Shown here piece by piece: positions 22,386 to 33,920 of a stretch of DNA of 64,000 nt. Below the pieces are notes generated by a model, which saw only the letters and a program-made list of their open reading frames with translations, ran no database searches and was not told where the DNA came from. The DNA is from Adenophora triphylla var. japonica. Lineage: Eukaryota > Streptophyta > Magnoliopsida > Asterales > Campanulaceae. The stretch is taken from the NCBI GenBank assembly GCA_022495995.1, contig JAFEMH010001237.1:248001-312000 (forward strand), written 5' to 3'. Every line of letters begins with the position of its first letter. Positions within the stretch are counted from its first letter, which is position 1. The position numbers and the translations under genes are program-made.

Positions 22386-23840
22386 GATTCTTTTTTCAAA
22401 TAATTTCATTTTAAAAAGCTAAATCTCAAAATAATCCACATTTAAAAATATTTGCCAAAATGACCAATTTTTTAAAATTCGTTACACGGTATAGTGAGTT
22501 TATAATTTTGTCCGATTAAACTCACTACACGGTGTAGCGAATTTAAATTTGCTCAATTTTATTTTAATATTTATGCTATTAAAAAAAAACTAAAATTTGA
22601 ACTCGCTACTCGAAGTAGCGAGTTCAAATTACTAATAATCAGCAACGCAGGCCACTACCAAAGGTTCAAAGTTTTTATTTCTCCGTCTCACTTTAAATTA
22701 TAAAATAATAATACAAAAAATATGTGTTAATAAAGAAAACTAAATAGAAATATTATTTTTTCCATCTCTAATAAATACTTTAAAAAATTTACTTCTACAA
22801 AAAGTATATTCTTCATTTCAAAAAATAAATATTACTTTCGACTCAAAATGAATAACCAAAAAATAATACTACATTTTTTATCCAAAAAAATGAGCATTAC
22901 TTCCTTCATCCCAATGGATATTTTAAAAATTAATACTACTTCATTCACCTCTAAAATTAATGTTTGTAATGTTAGTGCATTCGTCTCAAAATATGACATT
23001 AATTTTTTAGACGAATAAAGTAGTATTATTTTTTAAAATATTCATTTTCTGATACGAAGACACTAACATTATAAACATTAATTTTTACAAAAGAATACTA
23101 CATTGTCTAAAAAATTAAATTACTATTTTCCTCCCAATGAATATTTTATAAAATATTACTTCATTTGTTTAAAAAATTAATGTCATATTTTGAAACGAAG
23201 ACACTAACATTACAAACATTAATTTTTGAGGCAAATGAAGCAGTATTATTTTTTTAAATATTCATTGGGATGAAGGAAGTAATGTTCATTTTTTTTGACA
23301 AAAAATGTAGTATTATTTTTTGGTTATTCATTTTGAGTCGAAAGTAATATTTATTTTTGAAATGAAGAATATAATTTTTTTTATAGAAGTACATTTTTTT
23401 AAAGTATTTATTTGATATGGAAAAAATAATATTTCTATTTAGTTTTCTTTATTAATACATAATTTTTGTATTATTATTTTATAATTTAAAGTGAGACGGA
23501 GAAATACAAACTTTGGACCTTTGGTAGTGGCCTGCGGCCCTGCGTTGCTGATTATTGGTAATTTGAACTCGCTACTTGAATTGCTGATTATTGGTAATTT
23601 GAACTCGCTACTTCAAGTAGCGAGTTCAAATTTTAGTTTTTTTTTAATAGCATAAATATTAAAATAAAATTGAGCAAATTTAAATTCGCTACACTGTGTA
23701 GCGAGTTTAATCGGACAAAATTATAAATTTGCTATACCGTGTAGCGAGTTTCAAAATGATGGTCATTTTGACAAATAGTTTCAAATGTAGGTTATTTTGG
23801 AATTTAGGTTTTTAAAATGGAATTATTTAAGAAAAAATTT
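22386..23840. mobile_element. Giant inverted repeat, probable Mutator-type foldback element
   Basis: Two arms of about 710-745 bp fold on a centre near 23115. The left arm runs from TTTTTTCAAATAATTTC through TCCGTCTCACTTTAAATTAT. The right arm repeats all of it in reverse complement, ending CTTTGGACCTTTGGTAGTGG, the GTAGCGAGTT words and AATTATTTAAGAAAAAATTT. A 9-bp direct repeat GATTTTTAC sits exactly outside both ends (22377-22385, 23841-23849), the duplication size of Mutator-like elements. Nested in each arm are small palindromes such as GAACTCGCTAC...GTAGCGAGTTC. The right arm has an extra direct duplication of about 36 bases near 23548-23600. No transposase is present. Confidence 0.75.
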
Positions 23841-23849
23841 GATTTTTAC

Positions 23850-24279
23850 TTCAAGAATTAAAAAGGAAAAAGTTGTTTGTCTGCTCATGAGTATAATCTT
23901 TTGACAAAATCTCCTGTGAGACCGTCTCATAGTGCAACTGAGTTATATTTCCTCTTTAAAATTAAAAGTGTTACATTTTAAAGGAAAAATGTAACCTTGT
24001 CAGACCAAAAGACGGTCTGAGATCACCTCTAGACTTTTAATTTCCGAAAAATAAATACAAATTGGCATGCGGGGAGTTTCTTCTAGGAGAGGAGTCTTGG
24101 CTCAAAATTAAAGATGGATATTTCAACATGATTAAGACATAAATGAGATGTTTTAGGTAGAGTTAACCTACCATTTGGACTTTCGAGGCATCAATTAAAA
24201 GGATGAATAATCAATATATATATGCAATATAAATGTCCCAATACAAGAGGTAAGGACAAAGAGACTTGATTTTATTACT
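23850..24279. other. Intergenic DNA with a small degraded inverted repeat
   Basis: GTGAGACCGTCTCA near 23917 and AGACGGTCTGAG near 24010 bracket TTACATTTTAAAGGAAAAATGTAA. It may be a MITE remnant; ends are unclear. No gene. Confidence 0.35.
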
Positions 24280-25135
24280 TGATGAGCCCGGACCAGTTAA
24301 ATCGGGTCCAAGCTCGATCTAATCTAAAGGTTCAGTACGGTGACACACCCTAGACCGCCCAGGTCAAGACCGCGATCTTCTCCAGCTGTCCCAGTCAAGA
24401 ACGCACCCGGCCAAGAGCCAGGAAGGTGACTGCGGACAGTGTGATCGCTCTATTCGTGCCCGCGTCAGCATGGTGACCGCTCTATTCATGCCCGCGTCAA
24501 CATAGTTGACCGCGCCCAAGATATTGACCGGGCTCATACCGACTCCCGGTAATCTCACCTGCCTCCCGGTTAAATACCAAGACTTAGTGAGCACATTAGC
24601 TTACTGGCTCTGACATGCAAGTTGCCGGCTCACTCCCATCGCATTCAATGCGGCTCAGACAGGCGCCTACTATTGCCATTAATGCGCCGCGCCGGATACA
24701 CGGCTCCTGTCCACATCAGCGACATCCCCTCTGACAGTGAATCTTCCTTCCCTGACAGACCCAATCAGATGCGGACACGTGTATGCGGTCAAATACCAAA
24801 GTGCCCTTTAGGGCTGACCTCATGGCTTACGTCAGCGGGCAACTCCTCATTGCCTATAAATAGAAGATCTTTGTCCCCTTGAACAAAGTAAGTTCCAAAT
24901 ATAGCTGTAAGCCATATTACTCTCAAACCCTAAACACTCACACACATTTAAGGTATTTCAAGCCTTATTTACTCAGTATTCTTACTCTCACACCCGAGGG
25001 CCTGAGTTGGATTAACATCCAACTTTGACCTTAACGGTGCTTTATTTGTGTTGTGTTCTAGGTACATCCAACCATTAAATATATCCTGCCAGATATCCTC
25101 GAACCGCTCTGACCCTGATTTGCGTGGCGTCATCA
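24280..25135 (+). repeat. Gypsy-A 5' LTR
   Basis: Starts TGATGAGCCCGG. It has a TATA box TATAAATA at 24854-24861 preceded by a GC-rich U3, and ends GTGGCGTCATCA. Matches 55872-56728 throughout. Confidence 0.9.
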
Positions 25136-25136
25136 G

Positions 25137-25154
25137 TGATTCCATTGCCGGGAA
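25137..25154 (+). promoter_or_regulatory. Gypsy-A primer binding site (probable)
   Basis: TGATTCCATTGCCGGGAA directly after the LTR resembles the TGGCGCCGTTGCCGGGGA type of primer site used by Tat/Athila elements. The match is partial, so the tRNA is not assigned. Confidence 0.45.
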
Positions 25155-25363
25155 ACATCATTTGTTTCTCGTAAAAATTTTTGTTTTCAGACACCCCTCG
25201 TGTTCTAAACAACTGACTGTCAAAAAGCTTTTCTTTGTCGGTCAATTTTTTCAAACATGTCTAGAATTTAGGAAAATGCTGGTCATTTAACCGTCCAGGA
25301 GGATGACCAGGCTACCCCTTCCCAAATCAATAAGGATAAGCCAAGAACCTCCGTTTTAACAGG

Positions 25364-27592
25364 ATGGGGGCGCGTTCCCAAGGCCGAAGCAGCCTCTCCC
25401 CTGCTCAAAAGGTTTTACACAGGCTGACGGATGAAGCCCGAGCTGAAAAAGCCCAAGCTCTCCTAGATAACAGCCCAAAAACCCCCAAAGCTCCTATAAA
25501 GGCCATTAAATCCCCAAACACTCCCCTCTCCCCCGAGCAGATCCTGAAGAGGCAAGAGATCCTGGTCGCCAAGTCCAAGATGGTCGCTGAGGCCATGGCC
25601 ATCAATGACGCTCAGATGGACCTGTTTGAGATAGAGGCAAATGGTGGAATACCACTCCCAGAAGGGTCCCAAAGGTTCTCCCAACGAGCCCCTGCTAATT
25701 CGCTTGCTAGTCAAGCTAGGGGGGCAAAACGGGCTGAACCAACCCTCAACCGCGGTCAGGTGCCCAGACGCAGTGTAGTACAAGTGGATGATAGCGAGGA
25801 AGTAGGGGAAGAGGCGCAGTCTAATCGCCGTGCGAAGTCCCCAGCCAGACCCTTGGCTCACGCCGGGGAGAAGGCCGTGACTCCACGTGCTAAGAGGCAG
25901 AAGGTTGACGATCAGAACCCCGAGTTTGTCAAGTTCATGCACGAGATGTGGGAGACCCACCAAAAACAGCCCAAAGATGTGGCCGCACAATGGATGCCTT
26001 CAGCGATAAGATTGCTCGGGTACCTATTCAGAAGGGCAATCCCCCAGATGGAAACATACGATGGTTCTAAAAATGACAAGAGCCATATGGGGCGGTTTGA
26101 GGGACAGATGGCCCTATTCTCATCAGACGAGTCCGTGATGTGCAAGGCCTTAGCAGCAACTTTCACGGCCAAGGCCTTATCCTGGATGCTGGCCCTCAAG
26201 CCCAGGTCCATCAAAACCTACGGCCAGTTCAGGCACCTCTTCTTGAACGCCTTTGCCGGGGCTGGTGAGCCCGCACGACCAAAGACAGATCTTGTCCGCG
26301 TCAAGCAGGCCGCCAATGAGACAACCAAAAGCTACATCTCTCGGTTCTGGAAGATGAGCGAGCAGATTGTGGACTTGGAAGAGGGTGATATCAGACTCTG
26401 TTTTGAGGGCGGTCTCACCTCCTCATTCCTCAAAATGAATTTTTCCTCCAACCGACCTAAGAGCGTGGAGGAGATGTATGAGAGGGCCTCTGCCATTGCT
26501 TCAGCCGAAGAGACAAATGAGGCGGCACCCCGAGTCCCTGTTAAAGAAAGAATCATCCAAGTCCAGGAGACCGGCCAGGAGCCTGCACACGGCAATAAAT
26601 AGGGAAAAAACCACAGCCGTGGGACGGACAACCTCCGAAAAATCGCGGAGGAAACAGTTTATACCCCCCTCACCGAGCCACGGGCAGTAATCATGAGAGC
26701 CTCAGAATTTCCCCCTCTTCCCCCAATGGGCCGAAAGCGAAGTGAAAGGAATAGGGCCGAATTATGTGAATATCACAACGACCACGGTCACGGCACTGAA
26801 GACTGCTTCCAGTTGAAGCGAATTATTCAGCAAAGGATCAACGACGGGGAGTTGACAAAATGGGTTAAGGGCCATAACAATGCCACCAATAATAATAATC
26901 AGCAGCGGACACGAACACCACGTGGTCCCGAGAGGAGGGAGAGAGACAATGACGATGATGAGTTGGGTGACTATGAGATTAATTTCATCAGAGAGGAGCC
27001 TCCATCCAACAAACAGCTCTCCCTCCAGATTCGAACCTTAGAGAAGGTTTTCTTGATTCCCCCAATGGCTCCCGAGGAAGAGCAAGAAATTGGGTTCAAA
27101 CGGAGTGAACTTGCCTCCTCCCTCTTTCACTCTACCCAACCCCTCACCCTCAGAATGAGAATCAACCGGGCTAACATTGGCCGAGTTTTAATCGATACAG
27201 GCGCGGCCAGGGATATACTCTACTACCATACTTTGGTAGGCATGAGGATGACCGAGGCTAACCTGACTCCATATGCGGGCATGCTTGAGGGGTTCACCAA
27301 TCACGCCGTGGGGGTAAAGGGGACGATAGTGTTTGAGGTGACTATTGGGGAAAAGCCCATGCAGAAGACAGCCAAAATTACTTTTATGGTGGTTGATCTT
27401 CCTTCCCAATACAATGCTATTCTCGGCGTAACTTCTCAGGCCGAATTGGGAATAGTCGCTTCCGTTCCCCACCAAAGGGTGAAATTTAACACCCCGAGCG
27501 GGGTTGCCATAATAAAAAACCAGCCCGGGAGATTCCTCCGAGCACTAGAGGAGAAGAGGAAAGTGGAGAAAGGCCAGACATCCTGCCTGTAG
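25364..27592 (+). pseudogene. Gypsy-A gag-protease with one internal stop
   Basis: Start ATG at 25364 (MGARSQGRSS). A single frame runs to 27592, broken only by TAG at 26600-26602. The N-terminal third is charged and disordered. The gag domain lies at residues about 220-370 (IPQMETYDGSKN..., WMLALKPRSIKTYGQFRHLFLNAF). After the stop comes a Tat-type single knuckle CEYHNDHGHGTEDC (about 26765-26806). The aspartic protease follows, with catalytic DTG in VLIDTGAARDIL (about 27187-27222). Gag forms the particle and protease cleaves the polyprotein. The frame stops again at 27590-27592, then continues in the same phase to 27901. The break at 26600 is a single-base nonsense change, so decay is recent relative to the LTR divergence. 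Confidence 0.85.
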
Positions 27593-29713
27593 AAAGAGGG
27601 CGAGGACAAATTGAAAAAGGGGAAAGCTCATGAACTTGTTCCGGTACCCATTCCTATTGGCATGCTTTCTTTCCATACCACAAAGGTGGAGCTCAAGACG
27701 AGCAGAAAGTCCAAGCAGTTGGCCCCTATTGAGGGAGGTTACATTGATAGGGGAATTGGAGGAAAGATTGACAGAGAGGTCATATATTCCATGGCAGCGC
27801 TGACCGGAGCTCAGGCCAACCCCCAACTATTGTTATTGACTCCTTACACAATCGTGAAATCAGCGATCTCCGACCTAACGACGAGCTCGAGGAAGTGGTA
27901 ATCAACTTCCACTACCCCGAGCAAACTGTAAAGGTCGGGCTGAAAATTCACCCAGAGGAGAGAAGAATCTTAATCGAGTTCCTTTGAGCAAATTGTGATG
28001 TGTTCGATTGGAGGGTGGAGGATATGCAAGGAATCAGCGAGGACGTGATCCTCCATAAAATCAATGATGACCCATCCTTCAAGAACATCCACCAAAAATC
28101 AAGATACTTCTCCCCGAAAAAGGAGATAGCAATCAAGGAAGAGGTTGAGAAGTTACTGAAAGCGGGGATAATTAAGGAGATTTCCTACCCCAAGTGGCTA
28201 GCAAATATAGTCATGGTAAAAAAGGCCAATGAAAAATGGAGGATGTGCGTTGATTTCACCGATCTCAACAAGGCATGTCCCAAGGATTGCTTCCCTCTTC
28301 CTCGCATAGACAGATTGGTGGATTCAATAGCCGGTCACAGAGTATTGAGCTTCATAGACGCATACTCCGGCTACCATCAGATCAAGATGGCTCCTGAAGA
28401 TGTCCGCTCCGTAGCTTTCATCGCTGCGGGCAAGACATACTGTTACACAATGATGCCCTTCGGGCTGAAAAATGCGGGAGCCACTTACCAGCGAATGGTC
28501 AATATTGTCTTTAAGAACCAATTGGGTAGAAACCTTGAAGCCTACATCGATAACATGGTTATAAAGACAAGATAAAACTCCCACGAGCTCGACGTGGAGG
28601 AAACTTTCTCAAACTTGCGCCGCAACAACATGAAACTGAACACCCTAAAATGCGTATTTGGGGTGAATGCGGGCAAGTTCCTTGGATTCATGGTCAACCA
28701 GCGGGGAATAGAAGCTAATCCCGAAAAAATTCAAGCGCTGTTGGACATGAGGCCTCCTACCTGCGTGAAGGATGTGGAAAAGTTAAACGGGCGCATCACC
28801 GCACTAGGCCGCTTTATCTCGCGGTCAGCAGAGAGATGCCTCTCTTTCTTCAAAACTTTGAAAGGGGGAAAGAAGGCTGACGAATTTGCATGGAGTCACG
28901 ACTGCCGTCAAGCTTTTGAAGAAGTGAAGAGATACCTCGGGCGACCCCTCTATCGGCGGCCGGTGCCGGGAAGAGCTTTTACGTTTTTAGCGATTCTTGA
29001 TCCGGTAGAGGCTTGTTCTTGTAAGGGAGGAGAATAACTCCCAAAAATCAGTTTACTATGTATCTAAGGCACTGTCCGCCTTAGAAGGGCGTTATTTAAA
29101 TATAGAGAAATTAGCTTATGCTTTGCTTGTATCTGCTCGAAAATTAAGAGCCTACTTTTCTGCACATCCTATAACTGTACTCACTGAGGCCCTGCTTAGA
29201 AAGGTTTTGCATAAACCAGAGTCCTCGGGGAGAATGCTAGCTTGGTCTATCGAGCTCACTGAGTTCCAGATCACCTACTTCTCGGGAAGGACAATCAAAG
29301 CACAGGCCTTAGCTGACTTTGTAGCAGAATCGTCATTTAAACTAGCGGACAGCGACCTGGGGAAGAGAAAGCGAGCAGAGTCAGAGGAAACCCAAGATAG
29401 CTCAGACACTGAAATTGTACAGCCCAAAGAGCGTCCAAAAGAAGTGTGGACTTTATTCGTTGACAGCTCTGCAAGCAAGTTAATGAGTGGAGCGGGCATA
29501 CTCTTGATCGCACCCCGCGGGGAGAAATTCAAAAGAGCCTTGAGATTCAAATTCAAGGCATCGAACAATCAGGCTGAGTATGAAGCGATTATAGCGGGCA
29601 TGGAGTTGGAAAGAGACTTGGGAGTTCAGAATATTGAGATCAATAGTGACTCTCAGCTCATAGTAAATCAAATTAGGGGGGAGTATGACATGATCAATCC
29701 AGTGCTAACTTAG
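27593..29713 (+). pseudogene. Gypsy-A reverse transcriptase, RNase H and second RNase H (broken)
   Basis: Linker frame to about 27860, then a shift. TGA at 27986-27988 precedes the RT (about 28000-28570), with KWRMCVDFTDLNKACPKD, the LSFIDAYSGYHQI block and MMPFGLKNAGATYQRM. The catalytic YxDD box reads YIDN: the second aspartate is asparagine. TAA at 28573-28575 interrupts, then the same frame continues through the connection domain (28594-29037). After a frameshift near 29030 the RNase H continues (KALSALEGRYLNIEKL, then 29123-29330). A second, plant-type RNase H follows at about 29445-29713 (FVDSSASK..., NQAEYEAI, NSDSQLI hold the D-E-D residues). TAG ends it at 29711-29713. Confidence 0.85.
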
Positions 29714-30170
29714 TACTGCGGGCTAGAAAAAACCCTCATCAAAAATTTCACCTACTATGAGCTGAACCAAATTATGAGAGAAGACAACACGAAAGCTGAC
29801 CTCCTCTCTAGAATAACCGATCAAGAAGTCATTGAGTTGGAGACGGATTGCCAGATAGAATTCACGGAGAGACCTGCTATAGATCGGATTCAGATAAACA
29901 ATATTGAGGATCAAGTAAGGGACTGGGTAGATGAGATCAAGGATTACATCGAGAAGCAAACCCTCCCCGAGGACCCAGCAAAGGCTGGAGCCATTGGAAA
30001 GGTGTCCGCGAAATACCTCGTCCTGGATGGAGTATTATTTCGACGATCATTCACCAAGCCTTTCCTAAGATGCGTCAAAACTCACATGACCACCAACTTA
30101 CTCTATGAGGTCCATGAGGGAGTTTGTGGCGGACATCCCGGTGCTCGCACTCTCTCAGTACGGCAGGCAA
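29714..30170 (+). pseudogene. Gypsy-A integrase N-terminus, core deleted
   Basis: The frame through 29774-30160 covers the linker and the first half of the integrase zinc-binding domain (HEGVCGGHPGARTL supplies the two histidines). At about 30160-30190 the integrase match ends abruptly and minus-strand coiled-coil coding begins. The CxxC half, the DDE core and the C-terminal domain are missing. A deletion joined integrase to the antisense gene block. The element cannot encode its own integration. Confidence 0.75.
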
Positions 30171-30190
30171 TCTCGTACTGCGCAGAGCCT

Positions 30191-31422
30191 TCAGCATGCG
30201 ATTGCATCCGAGTATTCCTCAGACTTCTTGAACTCCTCCGCTGCCTCCTTGCAGGCAGCGAGCAGCACGGACTCCCTCTCCAACTCAAACTGCTTTAAGG
30301 GTAGCAGCTGGTCGGAGAGCTCATCTACCTTGGCCTCCAAAACCAAGACCTGTTGCTTGGAGGCCTCTAGCCTATTGGACAGCTCAGCATTCCGCTGCTC
30401 TAGCCCAGCCTTGTGCCCGCGAAGTTCATCCCACTCTCCCTTAGCTTTTTCCAAGCTCTTCTCAACCTCCATCAATCGGTCAGAGAAGCCCTTCAAGTCT
30501 GCCTCCTTCTCAAAAAGGGAGGTCTCCTTATCAACAAGGGTAGCAGACAAGGTCTTCACCTTCTCCTCAGCCTTGGCCAGCTCGCGGAGCTTGTCCGCCA
30601 AAATTTTGGTCTGCCCGTCAAGCTGAACGGCCAGCCCATCGGTGCACTCCCGCAACCGCATAATCTTATTGCTCGCCTGCGAAGAGAAAAGTTACAGTGA
30701 TTAGAAAGGAATCACAAGCCCCAAATCTTAAAGAAAAAAGAAGGATAGGTCTGAACCTCAGTAAAGGCAAGGCCAATGTCCCCCATTAGGGCAGCCGGAT
30801 TCTCCTTCATCACTACATTTTTGTAGAAATCCGGGGAGTAGAGCCGGTTCAGGAGGCCAATCCCCGCGACTGAATTATTGGGCCCGCGGGCGTAAAGATT
30901 AATCCCGGTGATAGCGGACATGCCCTACAGCCTCTTCCTAACGGCCAGCGCCTCCTCGCGGGTGCTGAGAGAAGCCACAGGGTAGGAAGTGGAGCAGATA
31001 GTCCCCCCCTCTAAGGGGAGCAGAGGAAGAAACCGGGGCGACAGTAGTGAAAGATTGGGCTTGTGTGCCCCCTCCCCTCTGAGATTTTGAGGCCCTCTCC
31101 TTGAGCCCCAAGTCAGCTTCCTTCTCAGTCCTCTTCCTGGACTGCTCCTGGTTATGTCCGTAAGAAATAGTGCGGCCAGGGGAGCTGGAGCCGCGAACAG
31201 TGTGTGCAGGAGGAGGACCCTTGGGGGGTGGAGGCAGCTCCCCGGCAGTGGGAATTACTTTGGGACCGGCCAGAGTTGAGCCAGTCTTCCTGTTAGCCAC
31301 GGGCAGAGTGGCATCCTTGCCCGGTGTCGCGCCCAGGGCAGTTTGCCTCTTCACTGCCTCTCTTTGTTGTGCCCGCAGATTCTTGGCCTTCAGCTCGGCA
31401 GCGCTCAATGGGGCCATCAAAA
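30191..31422 (-). pseudogene. Gypsy-A antisense gene, linker and coiled-coil part
   Basis: Minus-strand coding begins at 31422 (MAPLSAAELKAKN), or at 31582 if the upstream ORF start is used. A splice acceptor TTTCCTTTCAG lies about 28 bases before the 31422 ATG. A Pro/Ser/Lys-rich linker runs to about 30940. After non-coding or intron DNA, 30661-30191 encodes a long heptad-rich coiled coil (LRELAKAEEKVKTLSATL, LEQRNAELSNRLEASKQQ). Such coiled coils end gypsy-type 'putative transposase' proteins made from antisense genes of Tat elements. A TATAAATA box on the minus strand at 31642-31649 suggests its own promoter. The 3' end is cut by the integrase deletion at about 30180. Confidence 0.55.
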
Positions 31423-31730
31423 GTTGTACTCGTCTGGATCTACTCTGAAAGGAAAAATAATTGGTTAAAAATAGTCTGAGAAAGCAAAAAGGCAAAACAA
31501 AAAGCAGCTTTCTCAAAGAGCAGAATAGAGACCAATCCATGTCGGAGGATCGCAGATTGCGCCCATCATACAAGTTTTGCAATCAGCTTCAAATTGGAAA
31601 AAATCGTGCACCCTCCAATCAGGGTCACGAGGCTGGGGCCCTATTTATACTCTAGGGGCATAGGGGCTGCCCTCCCTTCGAGGAGCCACCCCTGAGTAGA
31701 TTAGCAAGGGCTCATAGTCCACAATTGCTC

Positions 31731-33069
31731 TCAAGTCATAAACAGGCTGCACCCCATTGGTGATATACTTGACCAATTATCCAGGGAAATTCGAAGAGCC
31801 TCGGACAGAGCTGGGTTAGGATATGAAGTAGCGGCCACCTTCATCGGAACAGGATTGGAAGGTTTGGGAAAAGCCCAGCCGAACCTAGACTCTATGACCA
31901 AAATGTTCTTCTGGTTCCATTGGTCAAAATTGTTTGAAGGGGCAGAGAAGGTCAGGGCAGAGTTATTCTTAGCCTTCAGGCCCAGGTTGCCATTGCTGGT
32001 TTGGTTTTGGTAATAGGCATAAAGCCCAGAAAGGGAGGGCTCGTAGCCCAAACCCTGCAAATAGTTATAAAAGAGACAAGGGCCCTAATGACATTGGGAG
32101 TCAGGTGCATGGGGAGACAACGATTGAAATTAAGGAAGAAAAATATGAAGGGATCAAGGGGAAGTCTTAGGCCATTCTCGAACTGAGCCCCATAGAAAAC
32201 ACAGGCCCTATTGTCCTCGCGGACATCTGCTACAGTCTCAGGCCGCAGCTTCTCCTTCCCTTTAATTTGCACATGGCCTGGAGGGCGGACACGGAATTAC
32301 TTGGGGTCAACATTATATATGGTGTACATCTCTTCTTCCCAGTCTATAGTGGCCACCTCCTTGGCTTTTTTCTCTTACAGCCTCGGCCAGGATTTGCCTA
32401 AACAGCAGGCCTTTTGCCTCTGCTTTGGACAGGGACCTCCTCCTCAGGATCCTCCTCGAAGGCATCAACAATTTCTGTTGCCTTCCTGGATGTGCCCGCA
32501 ACCATCCGCTTCCTCGCGGTCATCCTCCTCGATATCTGTACTCGTCTAGCCAAAGAGACCGGTAGATGAACCCCTGGTAGGGGCCACCTCAGGTTCACTC
32601 TCCTCGCCTCCATCCCTCTCACTCTCCAAGGGGTCAAGTTCCTCACTGCTATGTCAACCACGGGCACATCAGAGTCCTCGGGCACATCGGAGTCCTCGGG
32701 CACGTCAGGGTCCTCGGGGTAAATAGAGTTCAAAGGGAGAATATCCAAGGGATCGCTCACATCCTCGGAGCCCGGTGCCCGCGCCTCACTTGTTTGATTA
32801 GGATCTATCAAATCAACCTTCTCCCAGTCAACTATCACTCCAGGAACGCGAATCGCTCTCCTCACTAATTCAACGACGTTCAGAGCCTGATTTCTCTCGC
32901 GGGAAAACCTGCACAAAACCCCCATTACAAAATTTCTCAACCTATTTGTATCCCCCAACATCAAAACATCACCGTTCACAATTATTTTCCTCTTCTTGGC
33001 CTCCCACAATCGAGGTGGGACAAAAGGCCCCCACTGATATTTCTCACAGAAATATTGGAAGCACCTCAA
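31731..33069 (-). pseudogene. Gypsy-A antisense gene, putative gypsy-type transposase domain
   Basis: Overlapping minus-strand frames 33069-32398, 32501-32313, 32272-31976 and 32060-31731 read as one decayed gene. The middle resembles the plant 'putative gypsy type transposon' domain, with FENGLRLPLDPFIFFFLNF, a 'LTPNVIRALVSFITI' helix and later WNQKNILVIE. The upstream part (33069-32620) has a basic segment and an acidic repeat PEDSDVPEDSDVP. Function is unknown; these genes lie antisense between integrase and 3' LTR. Frameshifts and a stop (minus-strand TAA near 32300) break it. The CACTA element lies just upstream at 33180, separating this block from a minus-strand TATAAATA at 55473-55480 that may have been its promoter. 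Confidence 0.5.
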
Positions 33070-33189
33070 AGACAGCCTAAGTCAGGCATGAGCTACTTTC
33101 CTATAGATTCCCCTTGTCCGTTTACAAACAGCAAAGGTATCCGGAGTGCTCTCATCCCCTAGTTCTACCGGACGACTGTCACTACTAGA

Positions 33190-33380
33190 AACAGGGCAGT
33201 TACCGACGGAATTTTACCGATGGAAAAAATTCATTTCCCGACGAAAATTAAATTTCATTTGCCGGGAATTTTTTTTTTAAAATTTCGTTTAGTCCGTCGG
33301 TAACGCTTTTATTTCCGTCGGTAATACCGACGGACTAAGTCCGCCGAGAATACCGACGGATGACGTCCGTCGGTAAAAAG
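33190..33380. repeat. CACTA left subterminal repeats
   Basis: Words CCGACGGA and TCCGTCGG recur about eight times, often as facing pairs (for example CCGTCGGTAATACCGACGG at about 33317-33335). In En/Spm-type elements such repeats bind the transposon's own DNA-binding protein; here that role is inferred from position. Confidence 0.8.
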
Positions 33381-33384
33381 TAGG

Positions 33385-33720
33385 TATAAATAGAATCCCT
33401 TCCCCTTCCTCAGCCATTTACGCTTTCAACTAAATCAATACGTACCCAAATCGCCCGCAAATCGCCGAAACCCTTGAAGCTTGAAGCAACGCCGTCGCCT
33501 CGCCTCGCCGTTCGCCGTTCGCCGCCGGTAACATCTCTCTCTCACTCGCTTTCTCTCTCTCAATCGCTTTCTCTCTCTCTCTCTCACTCGCTTTCTCTCT
33601 CTCTCTCTCTCTCGCTCTCTATCTCTCATTAGTTCTGATCATAGTCCCTGCTCGTAGCCGTTCCTCGCCCAGTCTCGCTCGCCGTTCATCGCTGTCGCCG
33701 TTTCGCTCTCAGGTTATGAT
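33385..33720 (+). promoter_or_regulatory. CACTA promoter and 5' leader
   Basis: TATAAATA at 33385-33392, directly inside the left subterminal repeats, is placed to drive the transposase transcript. Downstream is a pyrimidine-rich leader with (TC)n and CTCGCTTTCTCTC repeats (about 33534-33626). An intron would then span to the acceptor TGCAG before 38346. The promoter role is inferred from position. Confidence 0.5.
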
Positions 33721-33920
33721 TTGCTCAATTTAGCAAAATATTTTTTCATTTCGAGACATAAGGCTGAAATTCGATTTGGTTTGATTTTTTGATAAAAACT
33801 TGGTTCATTCTTTCTTATTTGGTTTGATTTTTTGATAAAAACTTTCTATTTATGAATCCCTAGTTTAATAAGGTTAGTTTGCGAAATTGTTGAGTTCTGG
33901 ATCTTGTTTGTTACTAGTAG

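Noticed and set aside
25463..25990. Minus-strand ORFs opposite Gypsy-A gag (175, 100, 99 aa)
   Set aside because: Shadows of the codon pattern of gag; no domain features.
33435..33629. Arg/Glu repeat ORF (RERERER)
   Set aside because: Translation of the (TC)n leader tract of the CACTA element.
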